Source of the DNA: Sphingobium cupriresistens
Lineage (GTDB): Bacteria; Pseudomonadota; Alphaproteobacteria; Sphingomonadales; Sphingomonadaceae
Length of the DNA: 64,000 nucleotides
NCBI RefSeq assembly: GCF_004152865.1
Contig: NZ_SEOO01000006.1
Location: forward strand, 1 to 64,000
Direction: 5' to 3'
In this document: positions 28,772 through 37,077 of the stretch, in pieces
Layout of the letters: the number at the start of each line of letters is the position of its first letter
How positions within the stretch are numbered: the first letter of the stretch is position 1
The notes under the pieces: model-generated
What the model saw: the letters and a program-made list of their open reading frames with translations, nothing else
What the model was told of the DNA's origin: nothing
Database searches by the model: none
Program-made: the position numbers and the translations under genes

Positions 28772-28950
28772 GCGTTGCGCCTGCGGACGAGATTGACGGC
28801 GCCATAACCGATCGCGGCCAACAGGCCGAGCTTGCCGAGAGTTTTCGCAGCGCCCGATGCGGCATAGCCCAATATCGCGCCCTTGACGCCGCTGTCGCCA
28901 TCCTTGCGGTCGATCACGGCGCCGATGGTGGTGCCGATGAGATTCTTCAT
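28768..28950 (-). CDS. small glycine/alanine-rich membrane-associated protein, unknown
   Basis: 60 residues starting [19 protein letters not shown], with an amphipathic Gly/Ala-rich middle ([20 protein letters not shown]) and a hydrophobic helix [13 protein letters not shown] followed by RRRNA. A good ribosome-binding site (AAGGAG) precedes the ATG. Function unknown; the stop overlaps the end of queA by 3 bases. Confidence 0.7.
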   Translation of the reverse strand: MKNLIGTTIGAVIDRKDGDSGVKGAILGYAASGAAKTLGKLGLLAAIGYGAVNLVRRRNA

Positions 28951-29030
28951 GGGGACTCCTTACACTATTGTCTTTCCTCAGCGCGCAGGAGCGACCGAAG
29001 TTCCGTGGCGCCGGGTCAATTGCGCCCATG

Positions 29031-29062
29031 AAAAAGGCCCGGCGCGGTAACCGGGCCTTTTA
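29031..29062 (-). terminator. terminator for the DUF2171 gene
   Basis: AAAGGCCCGG (29033-29042) pairs with CCGGGCCTTT (29051-29060), an 8-base loop between them; flanking A and T runs suit either direction, but the gene ending at 29081 on the minus strand is the obvious user. Confidence 0.75.
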
Positions 29063-29080
29063 CGTTTTCAACCAGCGGGA

Positions 29081-30025
29081 TTAGCGATAGCGGATGCCGC
29101 TATAGCTGCTGCTGCCGGAGGTGCTGCTTGCGGCGCCTTCGCCGGTCCAGCCCCCCTGATCGCGGTCGCGACCGCCGAACAAGGCGTTCTGCTCGCGTTC
29201 GGTGCGCCAAGCGTCCTGCGCTTGCTCGGCGGTCTTTTCCAACGTCACCTTGGTCGCGTCGACCGACTTGATCCAGCTTGACGGGATAGAATGGTGAACG
29301 CCGCCGGCATCGCTGTCGCTCTTGGTCAGGATGATGCGGTCGCCGCGCAGCTTGTCGACGGTGCCGACATGCTCGCCGTCGCTGCCGACCACCTCATGAT
29401 GTTCGCGCACCTGCTGTATCGCCTGGCGCTGTTCGCCGCGGCGGTTGCGCCAAGTGCCGAATTCGCTGTTGAAGCGGTCGCGATGTTCGCGCTGATATTC
29501 AGCATAGTCGCGGTCCAGTTCATCCACGCGCTGCTGGCGCCAGGCCTGGTAATTGCTGTCATGATGCGCGCCATAATCCTGCTGCGGGCCATAGCCATAG
29601 ACGCGATTGCCATGGTCTTCACTGCCATAGCCGCTGCGTTCGCCGCTATAGGGGGTGAAGCCGCGGTTCGGCAGATAATCACTGCGGGAGGCCGATGCAT
29701 AGCCCATGCGGCTCGACTGGTCGCGCGGGTCGCCATAGGGGCGGTTATAATATTCGTCATATTCGCGCCGACGCTCGGCTTCCTCATCGCCGAACCAGCT
29801 GCGGACCTCATCCCCGGCGCGGTCGAAGAAACCGCGATCTTCGAAATGATAATCGCTGGGCGGGCGGCGATGGTCGGGACCGCCGAACTGGCCGCGTGTC
29901 CCGTAGCGATAGCCGCGATCGTCGGGTCCATAATCGCCTGACCGGCGATAGCGGTCGCCGCCGCGATCCCAGTTGCTGCCATATCGATCATCGCCACCAT
30001 AGCGGCGTCCGCCTTGGTAACCCAT
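29081..30025 (-). CDS. DUF2171-domain protein with long disordered R/Y/G/D-rich region
   Basis: 314 residues from the ATG at 30025, which follows AGAAGGAGAAGG. The first 190 residues are low-complexity, rich in Arg, Tyr, Gly and Asp, and include VRSWFGDEEAERRREYDEYY. Residues near 190-280 form a PRC-barrel-like DUF2171 domain (VREHHEVVGSDGEHVGTVDK ... SIPSSWIKSVD). A Gly/Ser tail follows. DUF2171 proteins have no settled function. A longer frame runs to 30226 but the extension looks non-coding. Confidence 0.78.
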   Translation of the reverse strand: MGYQGGRRYGGDDRYGSNWDRGGDRYRRSGDYGPDDRGYRYGTRGQFGGPDHRRPPSDYHFEDRGFFDRAGDEVRSWFGDEEAERRREYDEYYNRPYGDPRDQSSRMGYASASRSDYLPNRGFTPYSGERSGYGSEDHGNRVYGYGPQQDYGAHHDSNYQAWRQQRVDELDRDYAEYQREHRDRFNSEFGTWRNRRGEQRQAIQQVREHHEVVGSDGEHVGTVDKLRGDRIILTKSDSDAGGVHHSIPSSWIKSVDATKVTLEKTAEQAQDAWRTEREQNALFGGRDRDQGGWTGEGAASSTSGSSSYSGIRYR

Positions 30026-30220
30026 TGTCCTTCTCCTTCTGTTGTGAGCGACACCTGCGCGGCGTCCACGGGAGGTCAATGAGTGGAAAGGGGCATCGTT
30101 CCGGGCGTTACGCAGGGGTAATGTCCTGCCTGTCGGGCGCTCTGTCGCGCGCAAATCGCTCCCTTTCCGAACGGCTTGATCCAGAGCAGCCGCACATAAG
30201 CATTTTTGTGCAAAAGACGG

Positions 30221-30249
30221 TTGCATGGGCTAAATCGCTCGCTTATAGG
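30221..30249 (+). promoter_or_regulatory. promoter of tRNA-Ala
   Basis: TTGCAT and TATAGG are spaced by 17 bases, and the -10 box lies 14 bases before the first base of the tRNA. The position fits a vegetative promoter. Confidence 0.65.
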
Positions 30250-30262
30250 CAGCGCTCCTTCG

Positions 30263-30338
<76 letters not shown>

Positions 30339-30404
30339 ACCCCTTTCCAGGGTTGAACCGCAAGGACTTTACCGCTGGCGCATGACATGCGTAGAGCGGT
30401 TTCC

Positions 30405-31190
30405 ATGACAATTGAAACAGATGCCCGTGAAACGGATATGGGCCGCCCCGCCGCCACGGTTGTCATCGTGCGCGACCGGCATGATGGCCCCCCGGAATTG
30501 CTGATGGTGGAGCGCGCGTCGACCATGGCCTTTGCCGCAGGCGCGCTGGTCTTTCCTGGCGGCGCGGTGGACGAGGGCGATCATGCGCTGGCGCACGTAA
30601 TCGACCATGGGCTGGACCCGGACGAGGCGGCCGGGCGGATCGCCGCCATTCGCGAGACGATCGAGGAAAGCGGGCTGGGGATCGGCTTGACGGGCGCGGT
30701 GGACGCGGCTGCCGTCCTGCGGCTGCGTGACGGGTTGCATGACGGGCGGACGATGGGCGCGATGCTGGCGCGGTTGGGGCTGGGCATAGCGCTCGACGCG
30801 CTGACGCCCTTTGCGCGCTGGCACCCCGCGCCGTTCGAGCGGGCGCGGCGGGTGTTCGACACGCGATTCTATCTGGCGCGCGCGCCCGAAGGGCAGGTGG
30901 CGAGCGTCGATACGACCGAGAATGTGCGCCTGTTCTGGAGCAGCGCGGCGGATACGCTGGCGAAGGCGGATGCGGGTGAGGCACAGGTGATCTTTCCCAC
31001 TCGCCGCAATCTGGAGCGGCTGGCGCTGCACGCGAATCTTGACGCCCTGGTCGCCCATGCGCTGGCCTATCCGGTGGAGAAGGTGCGGCCATGGCGGGAG
31101 CAGCGCGACGGCGAAACCCATCTCTGCATCCCGACCCATCTGGGTTATCCGATCACATCGGAACCGATGCGGCAAGTCCGGCGTGTTTAG
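30405..31190 (+). CDS. Nudix hydrolase
   Basis: 261 residues from the ATG at 30405 (30387 also possible). TVVIVRDRHDGPPELLMVER and GALVFPGGAVDEGD form the N-terminal Nudix part, and AAIRETIEESGLGI carries the REXXEE part. About 30 residues separate the GG and RE elements, a split box as seen in NUDT19/NUDT7-like CoA or acyl-CoA diphosphatases. The substrate is unknown. Close to the extensin-like gene (3 bases), so co-transcribed. Confidence 0.8.
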   Translation: MTIETDARETDMGRPAATVVIVRDRHDGPPELLMVERASTMAFAAGALVFPGGAVDEGDHALAHVIDHGLDPDEAAGRIAAIRETIEESGLGIGLTGAVDAAAVLRLRDGLHDGRTMGAMLARLGLGIALDALTPFARWHPAPFERARRVFDTRFYLARAPEGQVASVDTTENVRLFWSSAADTLAKADAGEAQVIFPTRRNLERLALHANLDALVAHALAYPVEKVRPWREQRDGETHLCIPTHLGYPITSEPMRQVRRV

Positions 31191-31193
31191 GAC

Positions 31194-31919
31194 ATGCGCC
31201 GACTTCACCTGACCCTGCGCCGCCTTGTCTTGCTGGGCGGCTTTTTGACCCTGATCTTCCTCGCCTACGCCTGGTTGCGGCAAAGGCCGCAGGATCTGCC
31301 CTGGACCGGTCTGGACCTGGGGCAGCCGATCGGCTTGTTCACCGGCCGCAAGCTGGCGGCGCTGACCGGCGACCGTGCGCAATGCCGGGCGCTGCTCGAC
31401 CGGGCCGGGGTGGATTATGTCGCAATGGAGCCGGGCGGGGCGGACCAGTGTCGCTATGCCGATGCGGTGCGGTTGCGACCTGACGGTGATGCGATCGCCC
31501 TGGCGCCGGCCGCGGTAGCGCCCTCCTGCCCGGTGGCGGCCGCGCTCAAACTGTGGGAATGGCAGGTGGTGCAACCAGCCGCGCAGCGCATCTATGGCGC
31601 GCCGGTGCGCAGCATCCGCCATTTCGGCAGCTATAGCTGTCGGCGCATCTATGGCCGCAGCCGAGGCGATTATAGCGAACATGCCACCGCCGACGCGATC
31701 GACGTCGCCGCCTTCGTGCTGAAGGACGGGAGGCAGGTCAGCGTGCTGAACGATTGGAAGGGAACGGAGAAGGACGCGGAATTTCTGCGCGCGGTGCGGG
31801 ACGGGGCGTGCGGGCTGTTCTCGACCGTGCTGTCGCCCGACTATAACGCCGCGCATCGCGACCATTTCCATCTGGACCAGGCGGAACGGGGTGCGATGGG
31901 CGGACGGGCGTGCCGCTGA
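31194..31919 (+). CDS. extensin-like C-terminal-domain protein
   Basis: 241 residues with an N-terminal signal anchor (LVLLGGFLTLIFLAYAWL). The extensin-like domain includes SIRHFGSYSCRRIYGRS, HATADAIDVAAFVLKDGR and a final AAHRDHFHLD. The His/Asp pattern of these motifs recalls D-Ala-D-Ala peptidases of the M15 fold, so a cell-wall role is plausible but unproven. It ends 3 bases from the convergent trpE stop. Confidence 0.85.
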   Translation: MRRLHLTLRRLVLLGGFLTLIFLAYAWLRQRPQDLPWTGLDLGQPIGLFTGRKLAALTGDRAQCRALLDRAGVDYVAMEPGGADQCRYADAVRLRPDGDAIALAPAAVAPSCPVAAALKLWEWQVVQPAAQRIYGAPVRSIRHFGSYSCRRIYGRSRGDYSEHATADAIDVAAFVLKDGRQVSVLNDWKGTEKDAEFLRAVRDGACGLFSTVLSPDYNAAHRDHFHLDQAERGAMGGRACR

Positions 31920-31922
31920 CCT

Positions 31923-33446
31923 TTACTGGCCGAAGCCGGCTTCCCGCGCCAGCGTCACCGCCTCGCGCGCGGCGGCCAGCAAGGCGCCGCTCTTGGCTTC
32001 GCATTCGCGCTGTTCGTATTCGGCGGTCGAATCGGCGACAATGCCGGCGCCCGCCTGGACATGCATGACGCCGTCCTTGAGGACTGCGGTGCGCAGCACG
32101 ATGCAACTGTCCATATTGCCGTCCGGGCCGAAATAGCCGACCCCGCCGGCGTAAGCGCCGCGCGTTTCCGGCTCCAGTTCGGCGATGATTTCGCAGGCGC
32201 GGACCTTGGGCGCGCCCGATACGGTGCCGGCCGGGAAGCCCGCGAACAGGGCGTCGATCGCGTCTTTCTCAGGGGACAGACGGCCCACGACGTTCGAGAC
32301 GATGTGCATGACGTGGCTGTAAAATTCGACGCTATAGCTGTCGGTCACGGTGACGCTGCCCGCGGTCGCCACACGGCCGACATCATTGCGGCCCAGGTCC
32401 AGCAGCATCAGATGCTCGGCCCGTTCCTTGGGATCGGCGAGCAGGCTTTCGCGATTGGCGGCGTCCTCCACGGCGTTCTTGCCGCGGGGGCCGGTGCCGG
32501 CGATCGGGCGGATCGTGACTTCGCCGTCGCGGGCGCGGACCAGGATTTCGGGTGAAGAGCCGATCAGCGCGAAGCCGGGCAGGTCGAGATAATAGAGGAA
32601 GGGCGATGGGTTGATCCGCCGCAGCGCGCGATAAAGGGCGATCGGGGGCAAGGTGAAGGGGCTGGTGAAACGCTGGGCGATCACCACCTGGAAGATGTCG
32701 CCCGCGACGATATAGTCCTTCGCCTTGTCGACCATCTGCGCATAGCGGCCCGGCTCCAATACCGGGGTGACCGTGACATCGGCGATATTTGCCGGGGCGG
32801 GGAGCGCGGGCAGGGGCGCGGCGAGGCGGGCGGCGGTGGCGTCGATCCGCTCCAGCGCTTCCTCGATAGCCCGATCCGCGTCGGTAAAGCTGCCCTTCCA
32901 CACCGGGGCGACCAGATAGAGGGCGTCGGCGAGCCGGTCGAAGACGAGGATCACGGTCGGGCGCACGAACAGCATATCGGGCACGCCGATGGGATTGGCG
33001 GCGGGGCGGGGCAGTTTTTCGACCAGCCCGACCGTCTCATAACCGAAATAGCCGACAAGGCAGGCGAGCGCGGCGGGCAGGGCGGGGTCCATCGCGGCGC
33101 GACATTCGGCCACCAGTGCGCGCAGCGCATCGAGCGCGCCGGCGGTTTCGGGCACGAAAGCATCGCGATCGGTCGCCCATTGGCGGTTGATTTCGGCATC
33201 CTGGCCGTTGGCGCGGAAGACGAGGTCGGGAGCGAGGCCGATCAGGCTGTGGCGGCCGCGCACCGCGCCGCCCTCCACCGATTCCAGCAGATAATCGCCG
33301 CGATCGGGCTCGAACAGTTTGAGCGCGGCGGAGATGGGCGTGTCGGTGTCGGCGATCTGCCGCCGCCACACCAGCGCCGATTCGTCACGCAAAAGCGCCG
33401 CGCGCGCAGTCTCTACGCCGTCTGCCGTCCCGCCGATCGCCGCCAT
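31923..33446 (-). CDS. trpE: anthranilate synthase component I
   Basis: Converts chorismate and glutamine-derived ammonia to anthranilate, the first tryptophan step. 507 residues from ATG at 33446. LLESVEGG sits at the tryptophan-feedback site. VVIAQRFTSPF, YYLDLPGFALIGSSPEILVR, IRPIAGTGPRGKN, LLDLGRNDVGRVA and GTVSGAPKVRACEIIAELEP are chorismate-binding-domain motifs. It starts 1 base after the PpiD-like gene stop, so it is translated from the same message. trpG and trpD are not in the window. Confidence 0.96.
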   Translation of the reverse strand: MAAIGGTADGVETARAALLRDESALVWRRQIADTDTPISAALKLFEPDRGDYLLESVEGGAVRGRHSLIGLAPDLVFRANGQDAEINRQWATDRDAFVPETAGALDALRALVAECRAAMDPALPAALACLVGYFGYETVGLVEKLPRPAANPIGVPDMLFVRPTVILVFDRLADALYLVAPVWKGSFTDADRAIEEALERIDATAARLAAPLPALPAPANIADVTVTPVLEPGRYAQMVDKAKDYIVAGDIFQVVIAQRFTSPFTLPPIALYRALRRINPSPFLYYLDLPGFALIGSSPEILVRARDGEVTIRPIAGTGPRGKNAVEDAANRESLLADPKERAEHLMLLDLGRNDVGRVATAGSVTVTDSYSVEFYSHVMHIVSNVVGRLSPEKDAIDALFAGFPAGTVSGAPKVRACEIIAELEPETRGAYAGGVGYFGPDGNMDSCIVLRTAVLKDGVMHVQAGAGIVADSTAEYEQRECEAKSGALLAAAREAVTLAREAGFGQ

Positions 33447-33447
33447 C

Positions 33448-35397
33448 TTACTGCTCGCCGCTATTGGTGGCGGCCAGCGCGCTGCGGACCTGCTCCACCG
33501 CCTTGGCATTGCGGGTGACGCCCAGTTCCTTTTCGATCGCGCGTTCGAATTGCTGCCCATATTCCTGGCCGACCACATCGGCGAGCTGGGTGCGGACCTG
33601 GTTCAGCAAGGCAGGCTGGTTCTTGGCGTCGCCGCGCTCGATCTTGTTTAGCTGGACGACGAAATAGCCGCGGTCCTGGCCGATCGGCAGCGTCTTTACG
33701 GTGTTCGCGGCCATCGAAAATAGGATCGCGACTTCGGCCGGGGGACGCTGTTCACCACGCATGATATCGGCGCGGCGGCCGCCCAGCGTTTGCGGGGCGG
33801 GCAGCTTGACGCCGGCCTGGGCGATGGCGTCGGCCAGCTTTGCGCCCTTGGCGACCTTCGCCTGGATCTGCTCGGCCAGCGCCTTCGCCTTCAGGTTGCC
33901 GGCATTCAGCTTATATTGCGCGAGCACCAGTTGCTTGACTTCGGCCAGTGGCGGCGGCGCGGCGGTGGTGATCTCGCCCGGCGCGGCGAGCGCATAACGC
34001 TTGTCCGCGGTGATCGGGATCAACTGCGCATCGTCGTCCGCGCTCATCGCGAAGACGGGGGCGAGCAGCGGCTGGATGTCGGCCGGGGCGGCATAGGCCT
34101 GGTCCTTCACCTGCTTGCCGGTAGCCAGCAGGGGCGGGCTGGTTTCCAGCTTCAGGCCATTATCCTTCGCCACTTCCTCGAAGCTGTCGCCATTGGCGAT
34201 CGCATCCTCAATCTTGCCGGTGAAGTCGGACAAGAGCTGCTTTTCCTTCTGCGCGCGCAGCGCCGTGACGATCTCGCCGCGCACCGCGTCCAGCGTGCGG
34301 GAAGGGGTTTCCTTCGTCGCGGTAACGCGCAGCAGCAGCCAGCCGAGCGATCCGCGCACCGGACCGATCAGGTCACCTTGCTTGCCAGCGAACACGGCGT
34401 CGGCGACGCCCTTGCCCGCCGTGGCGGTCAGCGCTTCGCGGCTCTGGTCGGCCAGGGTCGATACGGCGAGGCCAGCGCCCTGGGCTGCGGCGGCGAGCGT
34501 CTTGCCGCCCTTCACCTGATCGGCGATCGCCTTGGCGCCCGCCTGCGTCGGCAGCACGAGCTGCTCGACGCTGCGGCTTTGCCTGGCGGCGTAGGCGGCC
34601 TTGTTCTGGTTGTAGCTGGCGCTGATCTCAGCCTCGGTCGGCTGGGCCGCCTGGGCGAAACGCTCGGCATCGACCACGGCGTAGCGGATGCGACGCTGTT
34701 CGGGGATGGTGAAGCGGCTGGCGTTCTTCTTGTAATAGTCGGCCAGTTGCGCGTCGGTCGGATTCTTGTCGTCGAGGAAGGCGACCGCCGGGATCGCCGC
34801 GACCGTGCCCTGGCGCGCTTCGAGCAGCAGCGAGGCGTAGGGCAGGACCATGCTGTCGGTCAGCTTCACGCCCAGGCCCACCGGGGCGAGCAGGTGGCGT
34901 TGGAGGATTTCGCGGCTGATGTCATCCCGCAGCGCCTGTTCGGTCAGCCGTTCGCGCACCAGAAGGGCGCGGAAATTGTCGTTGCTGAAATTGCCGGCGG
35001 CGTCCTGAAAGGCGGGGATTTGCGCGATCTGCGCGTCGACCAGCCGCTTGGAGATATGCACGCCCTGATCGTCGGCGAACGCCTTGAGCGTCAGGGACGC
35101 CACCAACTGGTCGAACACTTGGCGCGCGCCGCCCTGCTCGAAGAAATCGCCGATCTGGAGGCCGGGATTGGTGCGGCGCGCATTTTCGAACACGCGCTGC
35201 ACCCGATCCTGCAATTCCGTTTCCGTGAGCTTGTAGCCGTCCGCCTTGGCCGCAGTCGCGCCGCCCCCCAGTGGGCTGCCGTAATTGCCGCTGGTGACGT
35301 CCCCCAGGATGAAGGCCGCAGCGATCACCCCCAGGAAAAGGATGGCGAAAAGCGCGCCGAATTTGGATCGGATGAAGCTGCGAAAGACAGAAAGCAT
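33448..35397 (-). CDS. PpiD-like membrane-anchored peptidyl-prolyl isomerase/chaperone
   Basis: 649 residues starting MLSVFRSFIRSKFGALFAI, with a single N-terminal membrane anchor and the bulk in the periplasm. A SurA_N-like helical region follows, then parvulin-type segments around residues 260-370 (SRSVEQLVLPTQAGAKAIAD), and a C-terminal helical part. PpiD sits next to SecYEG and assists newly exported proteins; here secG lies 1.2 kb away. Upstream of trpE, an arrangement hard to explain functionally. Confidence 0.9.
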   Translation of the reverse strand: MLSVFRSFIRSKFGALFAILFLGVIAAAFILGDVTSGNYGSPLGGGATAAKADGYKLTETELQDRVQRVFENARRTNPGLQIGDFFEQGGARQVFDQLVASLTLKAFADDQGVHISKRLVDAQIAQIPAFQDAAGNFSNDNFRALLVRERLTEQALRDDISREILQRHLLAPVGLGVKLTDSMVLPYASLLLEARQGTVAAIPAVAFLDDKNPTDAQLADYYKKNASRFTIPEQRRIRYAVVDAERFAQAAQPTEAEISASYNQNKAAYAARQSRSVEQLVLPTQAGAKAIADQVKGGKTLAAAAQGAGLAVSTLADQSREALTATAGKGVADAVFAGKQGDLIGPVRGSLGWLLLRVTATKETPSRTLDAVRGEIVTALRAQKEKQLLSDFTGKIEDAIANGDSFEEVAKDNGLKLETSPPLLATGKQVKDQAYAAPADIQPLLAPVFAMSADDDAQLIPITADKRYALAAPGEITTAAPPPLAEVKQLVLAQYKLNAGNLKAKALAEQIQAKVAKGAKLADAIAQAGVKLPAPQTLGGRRADIMRGEQRPPAEVAILFSMAANTVKTLPIGQDRGYFVVQLNKIERGDAKNQPALLNQVRTQLADVVGQEYGQQFERAIEKELGVTRNAKAVEQVRSALAATNSGEQ

Positions 35398-35615
35398 GGG
35401 GGTTCCAGAACTACGGGCGTTATGGCGGCCCGCTTTAGGCGCGGATGCGCGCGGCGGCAAGGCTTGGACTGGACAAATGCGCGAGCGCCGTTCATCGCCT
35501 TATACCTGTGCCGGGACGATCCAAGGAGGCGCGGTCTGAAAGGCCTTTGGCCTGAAAGACCGTCGGGGATCGGCCGGGCGCATCGTGCGGCAATAATCAC
35601 AAGGGACCAAGATTG

Positions 35616-36377
35616 ATGGACAGGCGCAAGCTGGTTGTCGGCAACTGGAAGATGAACGGCCTGATGGCGCAATTGGGCGAGGTAGCGGCGATCGGCGCGC
35701 TGGCGGCCGATCATGGCGATGTGGAAGTGGGCCTGTGCCTGCCCGCGACGTTGATCGCGGCGGCCGACGGGCAGAAGGGCGGGGCCTTCATCGGCGCGCA
35801 GGATTGCCACATGCAGGGCAACGGCGCGCATACCGGCTGCCTGTCGGCGGCGATGCTGGCCGAGGCCGGCGCCAGCTGGACCATCGTGGGCCATAGCGAG
35901 CGGCGGCAGGACCAGGGTGAAAGCGACGCGGATGTCGCGGCCAAGGCGATGGCGGCCAGGGCAGCCGGATTGAACGTCATATTGTGCGTGGGCGAAAGCC
36001 TGGACGTGCGCGATGCGGGCGATGCGGAAGCGGTGGTTTCGGCGCAATTGCTGGCATCCTTGCCGGACGGCGCCTCGGCCGATTGGCTGGCGGTCGCTTA
36101 TGAACCCATTTGGGCGATCGGCACCGGGCGCATCCCGACGATGGAGGCGGTCGCCACCATGCACGCCGCGTTGCGCGCCGCTTTGGCCAGCCGCATCGGC
36201 GGCGAAGCGGGTGCGATGCGGATACTTTACGGCGGGTCGATGAACGGCGAGAATGCCGCCGAACTGCTGGGAATCGCCGATGTAGACGGCGGGCTGGTGG
36301 GAGGCGCTAGCCTGACCGCGGCGAAATTCGCCCCGATCGTGGCGGCGGCGGACGGCAATTTGGCCGTGGCGGCTTGA
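35616..36377 (+). CDS. tpiA: triosephosphate isomerase
   Basis: Interconverts dihydroxyacetone phosphate and glyceraldehyde 3-phosphate. 253 residues; GNWKMNG at residues 9-15 carries the lysine, VGHSERR the catalytic histidine, and AYEPIWAIGTGR the catalytic glutamate and the mobile loop. LYGGSMNGENAAEL and GLVGGASL bind the phosphate. ATG at 35616 is preceded in frame by TTG at 35613. Confidence 0.97.
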   Translation: MDRRKLVVGNWKMNGLMAQLGEVAAIGALAADHGDVEVGLCLPATLIAAADGQKGGAFIGAQDCHMQGNGAHTGCLSAAMLAEAGASWTIVGHSERRQDQGESDADVAAKAMAARAAGLNVILCVGESLDVRDAGDAEAVVSAQLLASLPDGASADWLAVAYEPIWAIGTGRIPTMEAVATMHAALRAALASRIGGEAGAMRILYGGSMNGENAAELLGIADVDGGLVGGASLTAAKFAPIVAAADGNLAVAA

Positions 36378-36413
36378 GCGAAGGCCCAGCGATTTTTTCC
36401 ATTCGGTCTGGGT

Positions 36414-36480
36414 GAAGTCGAAGCCTTTTACTGAGCGGAGCGAAGTGACTTCGCTCCGCTCAGTCGTGCCCTTCGACTTC
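36414..36480. repeat. nested inverted repeat (REP-like) between tpiA and secG
   Basis: An inner 15-bp perfect palindrome (36431-36445 with 36449-36463, 3-base loop, arm CTGAGCGGAGCGAAG) lies inside outer arms GAAGTCGAAG (36414-36423) and CTTCGACTTC (36471-36480). It would fold into a long hairpin without a T run, so it looks more like a REP/MITE element than a terminator. Confidence 0.75.
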
Positions 36481-36607
36481 GCTCAGGGCGATCGGTGAAA
36501 GAGTTTCGTGGAAGAGGACGAAGGTCGCACCCCTCATAGGTTGCCCCCACGACGCTTCGTCGCTATGTGCGCGCCAACGCATCCTATAGTACCGGACACC
36601 CCGTCGC

Positions 36608-36988
36608 ATGTTCACCTTCCTTCTCGTCGTGCAGGCCATCATCGCGGCCCTGTTGGTCGCCGTCATCCTGATGCAGAAGTCGGAAGGCGGGGGCCTTGGC
36701 GTAGGCGGCAGCCCGGCGGGCCTGATGTCGGCGCGCGGCGCGGCGGATTTCCTGACCCGGTCGACCACGGTGCTGGCGACGATCTTCGTTACCCTGTCGA
36801 TCGTCATGGCGGTGATCGCATCGGTGCGTCATGCGCCCAGCGACATCGACACATCGCTGGTCAAGCAGGCTCCGGCGACGCAGAACGCCCCGGCCCCCGC
36901 CGGTAACGCCGATCCGCTGGCGGGCGTCGCCAGCAATGCGGCGTCCTCGACTCCGGCGGCCAATGGCGCGGTTCCGCTCGCCAACTAA
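36608..36988 (+). CDS. secG: preprotein translocase subunit SecG
   Basis: Accessory subunit of the SecYEG translocon. 126 residues with two membrane helices (FTFLLVVQAIIAALLVAVIL and LATIFVTLSIVMAVIASV). Between them QKSEGGGLGVGGSPAGLMSA is the conserved cytoplasmic loop. The C-terminal Ala/Pro-rich tail is longer than in E. coli, as usual in alphaproteobacteria. It lies between tpiA and pyrG, the familiar order. Confidence 0.94.
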   Translation: MFTFLLVVQAIIAALLVAVILMQKSEGGGLGVGGSPAGLMSARGAADFLTRSTTVLATIFVTLSIVMAVIASVRHAPSDIDTSLVKQAPATQNAPAPAGNADPLAGVASNAASSTPAANGAVPLAN

Positions 36989-37077
36989 ACCTTTCACCGA
37001 TCTTTCGATCTTTTTTTAGCGTGCGTGGATTCGCGCGCTTGCCCTTTGTTGTTCCGAAAGGCTAAGCCTCTCCTCCC

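Noticed and set aside
30026..30226. N-terminal extension of the DUF2171 protein
   Set aside because: A clear AAGGAG-type site precedes the ATG at 30025, and the extension overlaps the tRNA promoter region.
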